DNA of 64,000 bases from the NCBI GenBank assembly GCA_003117195.1, contig BDSI01000005.1:976857-1040856 (forward strand), in the 5' to 3' direction. Shown here one piece after another: positions 19,192 to 32,800 of the stretch. Positions within the stretch are counted from its first letter, which is position 1, and every line of letters starts with the position of its first letter. The position numbers and the translations under genes are program-made. The notes under the pieces were generated by a model, which saw only the letters and a list, made by a program, of their open reading frames with translations, searched no databases and was not told the DNA's origin. The DNA is from Eudorina sp. 2006-703-Eu-15. Its lineage: Eukaryota > Chlorophyta > Chlorophyceae > Chlamydomonadales > Volvocaceae.

Positions 19192-20828
19192 AATGTAATG
19201 GGCCTGATGACGAAGGCGTCGCGTATGCATTAGATAAGTCTTTGTAAACGGCTGTGCGGGTTGGTGCGGCGTGGTGGTAGGTATCAGTACAGTTAACGAT
19301 GTAGATATGTACGATCTGAAATATCTTTCGATCTGAAATATCTTTCGTATCGTGCAGCGTGTCTAGGTCCGTGCGTACTGATGGTTCCTCAGTGAGCCGT
19401 GAGCGACACACTCTTGACGTGCGTGGGGAGGTGATTGATGTGGCCGGCCGGTGCGTTTATAATTGGACACTGATAAGTTGTGTGTGACTCACTCGCTTTA
19501 TTTGGATCAGATTACAGCGGCTACAGTACTACCAGTAGCGGCCCTAATGCTGGGTCATCGTTGCGTGACAGCCGAAGCCGGTGGCCACCTGTCCGCGACC
19601 CAAATAGTAGCACACCGACCGACTGGTGCGCTGCGTGCTTTAGCACGGCGCCCAATAAGTAATGGCATGCCGTTGACCTTTGTGCTTGAGCCTCTAAATA
19701 AAATTACATGAACATAACGGCTCCTCAGAAACAACAGGATAACGTCCTACTGCGATGAGAGAGCAAACACGCTTCCAACATTCGCGGGTCCCTGATGCCC
19801 AGGATGCAGGCAAATGGCCATGCCGAGGACAGAAGCCAGGTATACTGGCAAGGGCGGTGGGCCAGCCCGCCGCCACACACGGCCCTGGCCGGCCCTGAAG
19901 CGCGCCCATGACCTGCTCGCCGGTCGAGGCAGTCGTGGACACTGCACGGCGCGGCCCGCGGCCACGGACGTTGGAAGCATGACTCTCAGTGAACGAAATG
20001 TTCTATTAGTTTGATTCTAAAACCGGTTCTGTTAAAAGGATTTTAGAGGCGATGTGGTTTGTTTAACAGGTGCTTGTCGCGGTCCTTGGTCGCGGTTGGT
20101 GGCGATGAGGCGCCTACGTCGGGGCTACTTGTAACGGTTGAAGATGTTGTGCTCGAGCACACAGATTATCGGCATACCAGTATTTATTGCTCACTGTGCT
20201 CGAGCACACGGGTTTACCAGTGCGCTTACTGGCAGCTCGCCATCATTAGTGGTGCGCATACTGTAATATTTCGAACATTGTCATAAAATTTAAAGGTCGC
20301 TGTAATGGAAGGTATCCATTCGCTTGATCCTGCTTGATCAACGGCTTGATCAACGCGACGGCGCTCTGGAGGGTTGGTGCCGAGCGAGTGCAACAGCGCA
20401 ATACGGTCGGTGTAACGCGATTAAAAAAAGATCGACTCATTAAGTTTGCTTTCGATGTGTGTTACACAGGCTAATGTTAAGATGTCAAATCAATCCGTTT
20501 ACTTGGACGATGACGGCGAGAAGGCCAACGACAATAACGTAACACGTACGGTGCAAAAACCATTGGTGAATATTTGTTGGCAGCTAGTAACAAGTCAAGT
20601 TTACGACTGACTATTATTTGAGCATCCCCACGCATACTGTCTGAACAGTGACTTGCAAGGTCGCCTTTGACTTTGATTCTTCGCTTAATATGAAGCCTTG
20701 GGAGCAGAGTATATCCCTGAAATATCTTTTCTGCTTATGCGTACCTAAATAATAATACTCCAAAGGGCTGCTTGCTCAATTCAAAACTACGAACAGCGCT
20801 GGCCTGAAGATAGACTTCCATTTCTTCC
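19192..20828. other. Gene-poor spacer upstream of the giant SRCR gene
   Basis: Mostly AT-rich, with a GC-rich pocket at about 19840-19975. It holds a 17 bp tandem duplication (CGATCTGAAATATCTTT, about 19312-19345) and two identical 14 bp palindromes (see separate entry). It should include the promoter of the SRCR gene. No TATA box or clear motif stands out just before 20829. No ORF has recognisable domains. Confidence 0.4.
20148..20208. promoter_or_regulatory. Paired 14 bp palindromes TGTGCTCGAGCACA
   Basis: TGTGCTCGAGCACA occurs at 20148-20161 and again at 20195-20208. Each is a perfect palindrome and the starts are 47 bp apart. They lie about 620-680 bp upstream of the SRCR gene start codon. 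Such paired palindromes could be binding sites for a dimeric factor. No function can be assigned from sequence. Confidence 0.35.
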
Positions 20829-20892
20829 ATGTTGCGGATTGGAGATGTGATAAGCTTTATTACCCTGCTCAGCGTAGTCTGTCATGCACAAG
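20829..20892 (+). CDS. SRCR gene exon 1: signal peptide
   Basis: Encodes [21 protein letters not shown] and ends phase 1 before GTATGC. The hydrophobic core [10 protein letters not shown] and small residues at the end predict cleavage near HA-Q. The ORF can be read on through the intron, but joining to 21443 restores GGC (Gly) and leads straight into the lectin domain. Confidence 0.85.
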
Positions 20893-23800
20893 GTATGCCT
20901 GGACTGGAAAATTTGATTTTGGGCAAACGTGAATGCGGGGCGGACTTCTCTTTTAGGCGGAGGGGCCTTAAGGCATTCCCCATAGGCATATGCACCGCGC
21001 AATGTTCCAGCTTGCGTTCTTTGCTGCAGACGGACGATTCCAGTAAAGCTCTGCACTTTCCTTACCAATTTCCGCACAGCCGGCACGAGTAAATAAAGTA
21101 ACATCACGTACAGTACATAATAGCGGGAAGGAAGGCTAACTCCGTCGCCTTACCGTGTCTTACTCCGTCTGTTATTCAACCAAGTGAACAACGAAAGTGC
21201 GAGACGCTGACCTTGCTTCCAGGTTGGGACTGCAGGACTTGACTCTTAGGAAATACCAATACTGCAAATACCAAGTCGTATGGAACCTTATGGAATAGAC
21301 GTGTGTTTGTATGTTGGAAGAGGCGGCCCTTCCGTGAACCCCTTACACCGCATGTCACCGGAGCACCCCTTCCCGATTGAACCACTGCAACCACTGCGCG
21401 ATGCTCGCATGCCTCCCACAACTCCACCATTCACACACACAGGCGACCTTCTGGTCAACCTCGCGCTCAACAAGCAGGCCTACAGCTCCTCCGCGTACAG
21501 TGCCACCAGCGGCCCCGAGCTGGCCGTCGACGGCAACCTTACGACGGACCCCAGCGGCGGTTACTTCCGGACCGCTGATGGCGACGCCGTGAGGTGGCTG
21601 TCCGTTGACCTGGGGTCCCTGTTTGCGGTCAGCGGTTTTGTGCTGTACAACCGCGGGGACTGCTGCGGGGATCAGCTGGTGGGTGCGGAGATCCGCATCG
21701 GCACCGCCAGCGTGACCTCCGCAGCGGCCGACGGCAGCAGCAGCAGTCGACTCGCCGGGAACGCCCTGGTCTGGAAGCAGCCCGCCGGGCAGCGGGGTAC
21801 GACCGGAGCCGTGTACAACATTTCGCTGCCTGCCCCGGTGGTAGGCAGCTGGGTCACACTGCAAAACATGAACCCCAACACAAGTACGTACGCATGTTGG
21901 TATGTACGAAAGTCGCGGTACGGCTGTACGGTGCGTGGCCATCTGTGTATCAGCCATGGGCATTCATAGATGCGTGCGTGCTTGGCTCAAATCCATCGCC
22001 GTTGCTAAAGCCCACCTACCGCGCGGATGCTTGTTTATCGGCTTAGGCCCATCCGTCCGACCGTGTGCATCGACAAGAGCGCTTGGTAATGCGTGCCGGT
22101 AGCTGGGGTTCACGCACGCGGGCGTTTTTGTAGTAGCGGTGTTTGCAGAATGTCGACGGAGGGAGGCGCCCGGCGCCTCTGGTATCGGTGTGCGTGTACA
22201 CATGCATGCATGTCTTCCGGGTTGCGCTCGCGACAGGTGATGTTAGGCTTGTTGGCAGTAGCAGCCGTGTTCATGCTCATCATACGCGTGTGTGTGTGTG
22301 TGTGTGTGTGCGTGTGTATCGTTACATATCTGCCGGGCCGACACTGGCCGGGGGCGCTAACCCGCCCCATACGGGAGACCGCCGAAGCACTTTCCCCCGG
22401 ATACGGGGGAAAGGGGCGTAAGGGGCCTCTGTCCCCTCGCTCTCAACCTAGGGCGCGTGCCCGATCCCCGAGGATCGGTGACCGCTGTGCCCCCTCAAGG
22501 GAGTGGGCGAAGGCCCATCCCGGGCGGCGTGTGTGTGCGTGTGTGTGCTGCACACGTGCAGGTTCCTACCTCAGCATTGTGGAACTCCAGGTGTGGGGTA
22601 CATTAACCACGGCCCCGGCAGGTATGTACGGATGTGCGCACCGGCCGCAGGCGATCAATCAAGACGCTTGCTGCAGCAGTTCCATAGTTGCTCTACGTTG
22701 AACATTATTGTTCAGCGAATGTATGCAGCCCCTCGTTCTTGGGGACACAGTCTGGGTGTAGCACAGGCGGGCCGCGGGCGGTGCAGAAGTGCTGAATACC
22801 CACACGTATTCGGTTCGGGTGCCTCGTTCAACACACATGCATGTCTAATGACACGCACACATACACACGGGCGGGCCACCTGGGATCGGGCGGGCGGGCG
22901 GGTTGCAATTCTAAACACACGGGCGGTTATGGGTGGACTTCTTGTTAAACACACACACACACACACATATACTATGCTGTTTACATGCATGGCTACAACT
23001 ATGAATCACATTTCGCATGCGCATGCACATGTGTAGGTATGCCGGTGCACACACAAACGACCCTCCATGAATCCATGCGCCCTAACTGCTGCTGCCACAC
23101 GCCGAACGAAACCACGCACGCGCGCACCGCCCCACGCAGTTCCTACCTGTGATCGTCCCAGCTGGTGGTGCACCCACAACACTGCCGTACTGCGGAGCGC
23201 CGATTGCGACGGGGATGGCGTGTGGGACTATACTTGCGAGGACAGCGGGGGTTCGCGCTGGGCGCTGCTGTCGACGCGCAACTGCGACACATCCCAGGAT
23301 TTCTCCGGTCGGGCGCCGACGACCGCGTGCCCCCAGTTGTTCGTGCCGCTGTCAGTGCCCGCTGGGCCGCCCAAAGGTTGGTTACTTTCGTATGGTTCGA
23401 CGTCCCGCGGGTCAGTTGGTGTATGTCCTGCCTACTTGGGGTGACGACATAGAGGTGCGTGCGTGCAAAGACCAAGGGGGACCCATGATAACCTCTCCTT
23501 ATGCCATGATTATCTAACACGCCTCGGTCGACCGACCGCTGAATATCACATACACGAATACAGGTCACAAGGTTAGTATATCTGCACCTGGGTTTGGTCG
23601 GGCGGGTTCCTTTCCTAAACACATATACATTTACATACATATACATGTACACCTAGCTAGGTACTTGCTTGGTTTGGGTCGGCGGGCGGGTCTAGCTCTT
23701 ACCTAAACACATACACACGCCCGGACCCCAACCTCGCATCGCCTCGATTACCACATACTGTGCACAGTGACGACTCGCTCCATCCCTGTCTGTGACATAC

Positions 23801-26800
23801 ACCCAACACACGCAGCGTGCCCGCACCCACTGGGTTGGTGCATGCACTACTCGGCGGTGCTGAGGCAGCTGGACTGTGACGGCGACGGCGTGCTGGATTA
23901 CACGTGCGCGACGTACTCCGGCTACAGGTGGGCCCTGCTGTCCACCCAGGGCTGTAACATCAACCAGGACTTCGGCGGCTCCGCCCCGGTCAGCGTGTGT
24001 CCAGCGGCATTCACCCTCCCGCCGCCGCCACCGCCCACGTCAGCAGGTGCGTGCGTGCGTGCGTTGGTGTGCGCTCGCTGGGTAACAACAATACTAATAA
24101 AAAGAGTACGCCGGCCGGAGCCTGGCGTGTGTTAAGGGGATGGGGAACTGAGGGGTGGCGTAGCCACCCCTGTATGCATGCCCGCACCATCCATCCACCG
24201 AGTGCGCGCAAGGTAGCTAACTGGCTATCCTCGGCGGGTTTGCAGCGTGCTCGAAAACGAACCGATGAACGACAGCACGTACGGACCCGCCACCCGCCGG
24301 ACTGTGCCATCATCATGCTATTCAAACCCTTGAGCCGCTTCCCCGCGCACGCGACATACATGCAGCCTGCCCCCGGCCCAGCGGCTGGTGCACACACGCG
24401 AACGCCAACTACACGGAGCTGGACTGCGACGGGGACGGGCGACCCGACCTGACGTGCGTGGACTCGGCTGGCAGCCGCTGGGTCGTGCTGTCCACTCGCG
24501 ACTGCAACTCGTGGCTGGACTTCCGGGGCAACGCCCCTGACTACGTGTGTCCACCGCTGCTCAGGACGCCTTCACCGCCTCCCCCGCCACCCCCTGGAGG
24601 TACGTCAGAATGAGGTAGGACCTGGAAGCAAGTAAGGGCAGCGGGGCGACGGTACAGCCGCGAAGGAAGTATACGTAGTTCCAGCATGCAGCTGTGCATA
24701 TGGAGGTTCGCCGGCGATGTCTGAAAGCCCACGGCAACCAGGAGTGAGGGTTAATGTCATAGGCGGCATGGAGGTCACTGTGTTTGGGATGGATGCCTGT
24801 GCACCCATCAGGTTCGCTCGCTGCGTGCATGCGGCAGCTGGAGATGACAACGACGGAACCATGTTTTTAAGAATTTGGTCTAATCCAAATTTAATTAAAA
24901 AATTGTATGGTTGCAGAATGGTGAGATGTATATTTAGGACACACTGGGAGCTTCGTTCGCTTGTTGAATCGGGGCGGTCATTATCACCGCCCGTCCGCCC
25001 ATACATCTCTGCACGCAACGCAGCGGCCGTCGCGACTGCTGCTGTCCTTGGAGATTACGACATGCTGCCGTGGAACGTCCGCGGCAACGGCGTTAACTGG
25101 CCGGACAACAACGCCAAATGGATCTGGTACCAGCCCGGGTCGCAAGACAACGCACCGGACGGCATCACTTACGCCTTCACCAAGAGCTTCGTCACCACCA
25201 CCACAAACAACACGAACAGCACCATGAACAGTAGTACGGCGTCGTCATCGACGTTTCTTCTGTATGTCATTGTAGATGATTACGGGTGGGTGTACCTGAA
25301 TGACACCCTGGTGTGTTCGGTGCCCAGCGGGCTTTGGTACAGTTATTATTTCAATCCACGGGACCCCATCACGCTTGGCCCGCTGCCACCGGGCCGCCAC
25401 CGGCTGACCGTTCGGAGCTGGAATCAGCACTGGTGGAACTTCAACGCCGCTGGCGTGCTGGCGACGCTGCTGAATGCCAGCACGGGCCAGCCTGTCGTAC
25501 GAAGCGATGGCACGTGGGCTTCGTCGTACGTTGGGACAGGTGGGTTTGCAACTATTGGAAGAAAGCCATGTTATACGGGACCCCGCGGCGGGCCATCGGC
25601 GACATCCAAAGCAGGCCTCTACGCACTGCTGCACCTCCTATTATTCCCATGTTTAAAATCGGTCCACTGGTCCGCTGGTCCACTGGTCCACTCGCGGTGT
25701 AAATGAATGAGGATGCATCGCGCACTGTTCGTCGTGCCTAAGCAATGTATGACTGCTTGTCGAATTCACTTTTTCATCGATCTATATTTCATCTACACCT
25801 CGCTCCGCATACATGTACGCATACATGCATGCATGTTCGGTTGATGCTGCCAGCTGCCCGCCCGCGCTCATCACCCATCGCCCCATCCATCCATATCTGT
25901 CGCCCTGCCCGCCCTGCCGAATGCACTACTGGTCGATCTGCTGCGTGGTTGCACGCACGCACGCACGCGAACATCCCTGCATGCGCGCAGATGGCGACGT
26001 GCGGCTCGTGAACACCCAGGGCCCCGGCAAGGGGCTGGTGCAGGTCTTCTGGGGCGGCCGCTGGGTGTCTCTGTCGCACAACAGCTTCGGGATGCGCCAG
26101 GCGCGGGCGGTGTGTCGGCAGCTGGGCTGGCAGACAGGGGCCCCGGTGTACGAAGCCGGCAGGAGGTTTGGGCGGCGGGCGGAGCCGGTGTTCGCCTTGA
26201 CATCGTACGACTGTGACTACGACGCCAACCGACTGTACGACTGCGTTTTGACGACGCGCTGGGACTTGTTGAGCTCGGACTACTACGGCGGCGCCTTGGT
26301 GCAGAATGGCACAGACTACAACTTCACGGCTGGCGTGGAGTGCCGAAACGGTGAACAACCGACGGGCTTTCTCCGTTTTTCGCCTCCCTGATGCATCGCT
26401 ATGGGATGGCATACCATAACTAACCGAAGCAAAGCCGTGCGTGTTCGCACCAGGGTGGCTATCTTATTTTTGGGAGTATCTACGGCCAGAGATACACCTG
26501 GCTTCGAAACGCTGAAAGTATCTGTCTATGGGGAGATATTTCCAACTGGAAACGGCCCGAAGTATCTACAGAGGGCATCGGACAGGGCGCAACATTGATG
26601 GAGAACTTCCACGAACCGAACCCATAAGTGCAACACCTAGCCATAGATGACTGCAGACGGCGAGAACCGACCCCGGGTGGGAGATATCGGGGACCCCAGC
26701 ACTCGTCCGAGTATATGTCAACGGGAAGATATCATGTCCCATACGAGGGGTCAAAGTATCTTAAACTCCATTTTGGCAGGCCAAAAGTATCTAAAATTTC

Positions 26801-29800
26801 AGAAGTTTTTCGGCCGAATAGATATTTATATCTTAAGATAGCCACCCTGGTTCGCACAATCGCACGTCAACGCTCCCGCGCACCGAGAGTAGTTCTCATC
26901 CGGTTCGCAAATCACTGTGAGTTGTCGTGTGTTCAATGTCATCGCGCGCGCCTCGCCACGGAAGGACGCACCGACCTCACAACTGCCAGCGTCGGTATAA
27001 ATAGTCATACAAGGATGAGAGCAATACCGGTGATAATATAGTTGCAACAACACGAAAAATAAGTACAATAATGATAATATTAGCAACATAACAATCGTGT
27101 CTAAGTTGCTGCCCTATGGGCTCCGCATAGTGCACTAGCTACCGTATTATTCATACCGCATTGCACGTACTGCACGTACATACATGGCGTGTACGTATGT
27201 ACACATGGCTTTGCCCCCCCTCTCTGCATCAATTTCATCGCACCTTTCTCCGCAGACACGGGCAAGTTCGGAGACCTGAGAATTGTGGGACAGGCCGGCA
27301 TCGTGGGGGTCAATAATGGCACCCTTCAGGTATACGGGTCCATCCCCCCAAATGATTCGGCGGCGGGTCTGGTGCAGTTTCCGGGAGAGAGAATCCTGCT
27401 GGCGCGTCAGCAATCTGGTGTGTTGGCCGGCGGTATGGCTGCCGCATGACCCCCTGCGGGCGTGCATGGTGGCTGGGTTCGCAGACCATGGAAGCTAGGG
27501 GGTGATAGTAGTATGAGGCGCCTACGTATGAATTCATATCGGAGCCCCCTGGGCCCGTTGGCTCCTCGATCGGAACTAGTAAGGGTTCGCCTTGCTACGG
27601 CTGCGCTGTTATGCCTACCTTTCCCTGCACGTACGTTGCTTACTTCATTAGTCGGCTGTGATCGATCGATATTCGATAACCCCTACTTTCCCAGGGCTCT
27701 AGCATCGATTCCATCCAAACAAATTTGGGATATGTCGTATCACTTGCTATCACTTCGGTGCTGCTGTATGTCTGTACGCACCCGGCTGCGCCGTGCGTGT
27801 CGCATAACCTGCCATGCTGCAAACGAAAGCCGCATCCACCGACTCCAGCCATTCAACGGGCCAGCAGTCAGCAATGAGCAATCGAGCGCCTTCCTTCTTA
27901 TGCTTAAACTTCCTGGTTGCTTGCTGCGTGCGTTACTGCTGCCACGCACGATTGCGATGCATGCAGGTCTTCTACGGCAACACCTGGGGCTCGCTTTCTC
28001 ATGATTACTGGGACTACTACAACGCCCGCACAGCTTGCCGGCAGTTGGGCTGGGAGACGGGCAAGGCGATCACCTCGTCCGGGGCCCTGTACGGCAATCC
28101 TGCGGGTCCCGTGTGGCCCGCGACCTTCGATTGTGGTTGGTCGGATGACCGCCTTACTGGCTGCCCCACCTGGAACGGCTGGTTTAATCTCAGAGCGGAG
28201 GACGCGAGGACCTACAACGACACGGCGGGCGTGGTTTGCCGCAATGGTGCGCGCGCGGATGATGCGTGGGTGCGGGAATGGATCATTGCTTATTCGTTGC
28301 TTGCTTGCTTGCTTGCTTGGTGCATGATGAGTGCGCGTGCGTGCGAGCGTGATCGATGAGTGGTGCGGCCTTGCTTTGATGCTAAGAGCGGCGACCGTTC
28401 GACCTGGGGTCGGAAGAACAGCCCTACAGCTTGGGATTATCATACTGTACGTATGCTGTCCTAATACTATTGTCGTTATAATTTTTATTACGAGTCGCCA
28501 TTTTATTTGTCGTCACAGTTACCACATTAACGGCATAAATACTTGGATTTTATTAAGTATATTTAATGAATTATTAGTATTGCTGTTAATACATTAATAT
28601 ATTGATATATTATTAATTTTACTGTCGTTGTTGCTGTAATTATTATTGCAGTTCAGTGCTCTACCTATGGTTGGATGTGTCCATCCATCCATCCATACAC
28701 CCATCGCCGTAATTTATCAATCACGATGACCGAATCTCGCGCCGCCATGCAGACTCGGCTCCAAGTCAAGGGGCAATCCAGCTGGTTGGCAGCAGCGTGG
28801 CCGGCCGCGGCACCCTGCAGCTGTTCAACCGGGGCAAGTGGGGCGTGCTAGACAGCAACACACTCAACTGGCGCGCTGCGCGGGTGGCCTGTCGGCAGCT
28901 GGGCTGGAGCACCGGCGACTTCGTGCGCAGCTCGGGGTCTGTGTACGGCGGCGTGTCCAATGCCGTACTGTGGCGGGTGACTCTTGACTGCCGGTGGACG
29001 GACCGCAGGATCATTGACTGCCCCCGGCTGGTGGACTTCCAGGTGAGGACCGCGTTCTGTCGCCATTAAATGCACCTGATGAACTTCTTTGTATGTGGCA
29101 AATTAGCCCGCCATCATCAATGGCGCGGGGTACCTGGGGTAGCTAGTACGTACGTCAATGCTTTCTACCCTACTCGCTCGTCCCCTGTAGAACATATATT
29201 CCTGGACAGATATAGTGCGCGACGCACGGTCTTTTAGTTTCCGCACGAACACATAGCACAGATGCATGAAGGAGCCCGCCCGTGAGTGCTTGGGATGGAC
29301 CGCCTTATTATTAATCTACATATCTATATATTGGCGTGCGTGGTTGGTCTATCTATCTGCAGGACGGTGGGCCAGTGCCGAGCGGCTACACAAGCTTCAT
29401 GGGCGTCCAATGCCGTAACGGTAAGCGTCGCTTCTTTACTGGCGCTTGCTTGAATATGTGCAATGTGTGCGTGGCTAAGTAGGCTTGGCTACTGTCAAGC
29501 TATCTACGTGTTTGTTTGGACATGTTTTTATGGACCGCCTGCTGCGTGCTGGCTACATTCTAATTATAAAGTAAGTACGTCTAGGTGGTTACACAGCAGT
29601 CGGAACCTGCCGTAAGCACCCGAATGCGCTCAATGCGCGCTGCCCACCGATTGTATGACGCATTTCATTCGCCGCCGGTTGCTTGGGTTTTGCCACGTAT
29701 GCACACCAACCACGCAGAGACGGAGGCTCTTCGCCTGCTTACCATCAGCGCTCCGGCCGCCGCCACAATCAACTCCTCAAACCGAACAACAAATTCCTCA

Positions 29801-32800
29801 AGTGGAATCTTAGTGGCGCTGCCGCAGGTTTATTACCGAGGCACCTGGGGCTACCTCTCCTATTACAAATGGATCTGGAGTGACGCCATTGTGGCCTGCC
29901 GCGCCCTGGGCTGGGGCACGGGGTACGCCATATCTAGCAACGATATCGGCGGCTACGTGGGTGCCGTCGGCAATGTCACGTTGACGCCCGCGCCTCTCTT
30001 TTACCCGGGTTTCGCGTGCGAGTGGTGGGAGGGAAGCTTGGCCGCGTGCCCGCGGGCGGCGGACTATGTGCAGTGGGCGCCCGATGCCACTGTCAGTGGT
30101 TTCTACACGCTGGCGGCTGTGGTGTGCAGCAATGGTATGTTCCGCCTGCCGCGGACGAATGCTCTTCGTTGTTCAGAGCAGCACCGAAAATGAATAGGTA
30201 AATAAATAGATAGTAGTACGTGACGTGCGTTCCTTCATCATTCTCGATCATGCATTACATGCGTGTTTCGTGCATGAAGGCGGAGGCAAGGTCAGGCGGC
30301 TGGGGCGCGGACGGCTCTGTGTGTAATGCCACATGTATGTGTGGGCGTGCGTGCGAAGCTGCACGCAATAACTGTATGCCTGACGTCCATTACTCAGCCG
30401 GCTGCTGGCAAGCCAGGACAGGCAGGTCATTCGTCCTGCCATGTATTCATACATGCACGCATGTCTGCTGGCATCCGTCCCGATCAGCAGCTGCGTGCTC
30501 TGTCACCATCATGATCACCGGCGGATGGATTTCCGTTTCCTTCACGCGCAGATACGGGCAGCTCGGTGGGCGCCCTGCGCATCAGAGGAGGCCCGCTTGC
30601 GAACATGGGAGCGGTTGAGGTGCGCAGCAGGATATTTTGGGTAGGGTGGGGAGCATTAAGTAAAAAAAACGAGGACGCACGCGCGCGCAGCAGAGATGAT
30701 CTATTAGCGATCAGCAGGGTAGGTAGCTGTTTCGTTTGCCTACCCGTACGTGCACGAAAATGCGTGTCGCCAGCCCATACATTCGGATAAAACAACACCG
30801 CAGCGAACGGCTGCTGCCCGCTGGTCTAGCTGGTCCAAAATAAAGCATCTGTGTTTTATGATCTGGCGTCGCAAAGAATATATATATACATGTATTGTAA
30901 CCCTGTTTGGACTGCAGTGCCTACATTAACCGACGGCCTGTCCCCGTTGTACATATGTATCTATATATATGTATCTATATATATGTATCATATATACCCG
31001 TACACGTATCTCTGTGTGTAATTAGACACAGAAAACTCAACGAATTTGCCTGCATATCATTTAGGCGTGCAGCCCCGGAATGACGTTGATCGATAGATGA
31101 TGACTTCCCTGCACTGCAGGACGCTGTGTATGTCCCCTTGCTTGTATTCACTCCCTCGCGACACACGCTGTCCTATGTATCTAGGTTTGGTACAACGGTT
31201 CGTGGGGATCCATCGACGGGTTTACGTGGAACTGGCGGGCGGCAAGAGTGGCGTGCCGGCAGATGGGCTTCACCAATGGGCGGCCCGCAAACGGCTCCGT
31301 GTACGGCAGAAGCAAGGGTGAGTGCATCCACCCAGCAGACACCAACTAACGCGAGTCTATCTGCCTAGAGTAATGATGAGTTGTATATATGTTTTGCGGT
31401 CAACGTATGTAGAGAAAGCGCGCTCATCCCAGCGACGCGCCAGCATTTCGGTTTTTTTGTTTACTAGCAACGGTACACAAGCCAGCCAGCCATATAAAAG
31501 TAGTGCTAGCCCGTTCAGGCTATATAGGCTCGTTCGTGAGCGGTCCTTGTTGATGAGGCGCAGTGTTCGCACTCAGCATACAAGCAAAGCACGAATTCGC
31601 CTGTCAATCGGTCGAAAGCGAGGTCCCCCTCGGCTTTCCCTTTCATCCTGCTACCTGTCCGTCCGTCCTGCCAGGCCGTCTGTGGCTGTCCTTTGTCAAC
31701 TGTGCGGGTAACGAGCAGCGGCTGACCGACTGTGAGCGGTCGAATTTCGGTGATTATTTTGATGGCGCTCATGACACGGACGCAGGCGTGTTTTGTACAC
31801 TCGGTAAGCAAGCAAGGCATGCTGGCGCATGTATGTATGGGGCGTGTTTATGCGGTACAAATGTACAGGCAGGGCGGGTCTTGCTTGATGATGTGTGGAC
31901 TGCGGCATCCAAGCTACGTGTTACATATAACAGCGAGTGAGTCACAAATAAACTGGACTCTACCTGCTGGGTAGGTGCCGCAGTACGTATATATGTGTCA
32001 TCTATCATCCCCTCGCTCGCTGGCCCTGACGCGCGCACGGCTGCTGTCGTTCTACCCGCCCTTCCGTCTATCTTGTGACCTTACTTGCACCACATACACA
32101 ACCTAACACGACGTGCTTGAACTAATGCGAACAGAAGACGATCCAGAACCGGGAAGCGTGAGGCTGACAAACGGACCACAACCTAACATCGGGCAGGTAG
32201 GTAGGTCGGTAATGTACGCACGGTTGCACGGTGGCCCCTATGTATGTATGTATGTATGTATGTATGTATGTATGTATGTATGTATGTATGTATGTATGCG
32301 GCGTTACCGCGTGCTGCTGGCACGCACACCCGCCGCGCACCGCACACATGAGCACGACACGTATGTCGTGACAAGCAACACGCGCCAAGCAACCCGCTGT
32401 ATGCCAACGACCCGAAATCAAGTATTTTAGTGAGCATTATCGCGTTCAACAAGTAATGTTGTCTCAATGCTTTTCAGTGTATGCATGGCGAATGCGCCGA
32501 CCAACCTGTTGTAGATAAACTTCCATCGATCGTACATGCATGCACGGTATCCCAACAGCATTCCGCCCGCGGTCTCCATGTAGTTAGTTGGTTTGAGTTG
32601 GCTGGTTTGAGTGCGTGTAAACGCGCGTACATGTAAACACTGGACATCTGCAGGTGGAAATCTTCTACAACGGCACGTGGGGTGCCGTCTGTGACTCTGG
32701 ATTCGACGATTGGGACGCGGTGGTCGTGTGCAGGTAGGCATGTAACGTACGTAACTTCTGGTTGTATCAAACCTTCGTTATCAGGAAAGGGCAAGCTCGC

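Noticed and set aside
19463..19711. ORF of 82 codons (MDTDKLCVTHS)
   Set aside because: No domain, no neighbouring splice partner, composition not clearly coding.
25789..26412. Minus-strand ORF of 207 codons over SRCR domain 1
   Set aside because: Shadow of the SRCR exon; no domain, and it crosses intron sequence.
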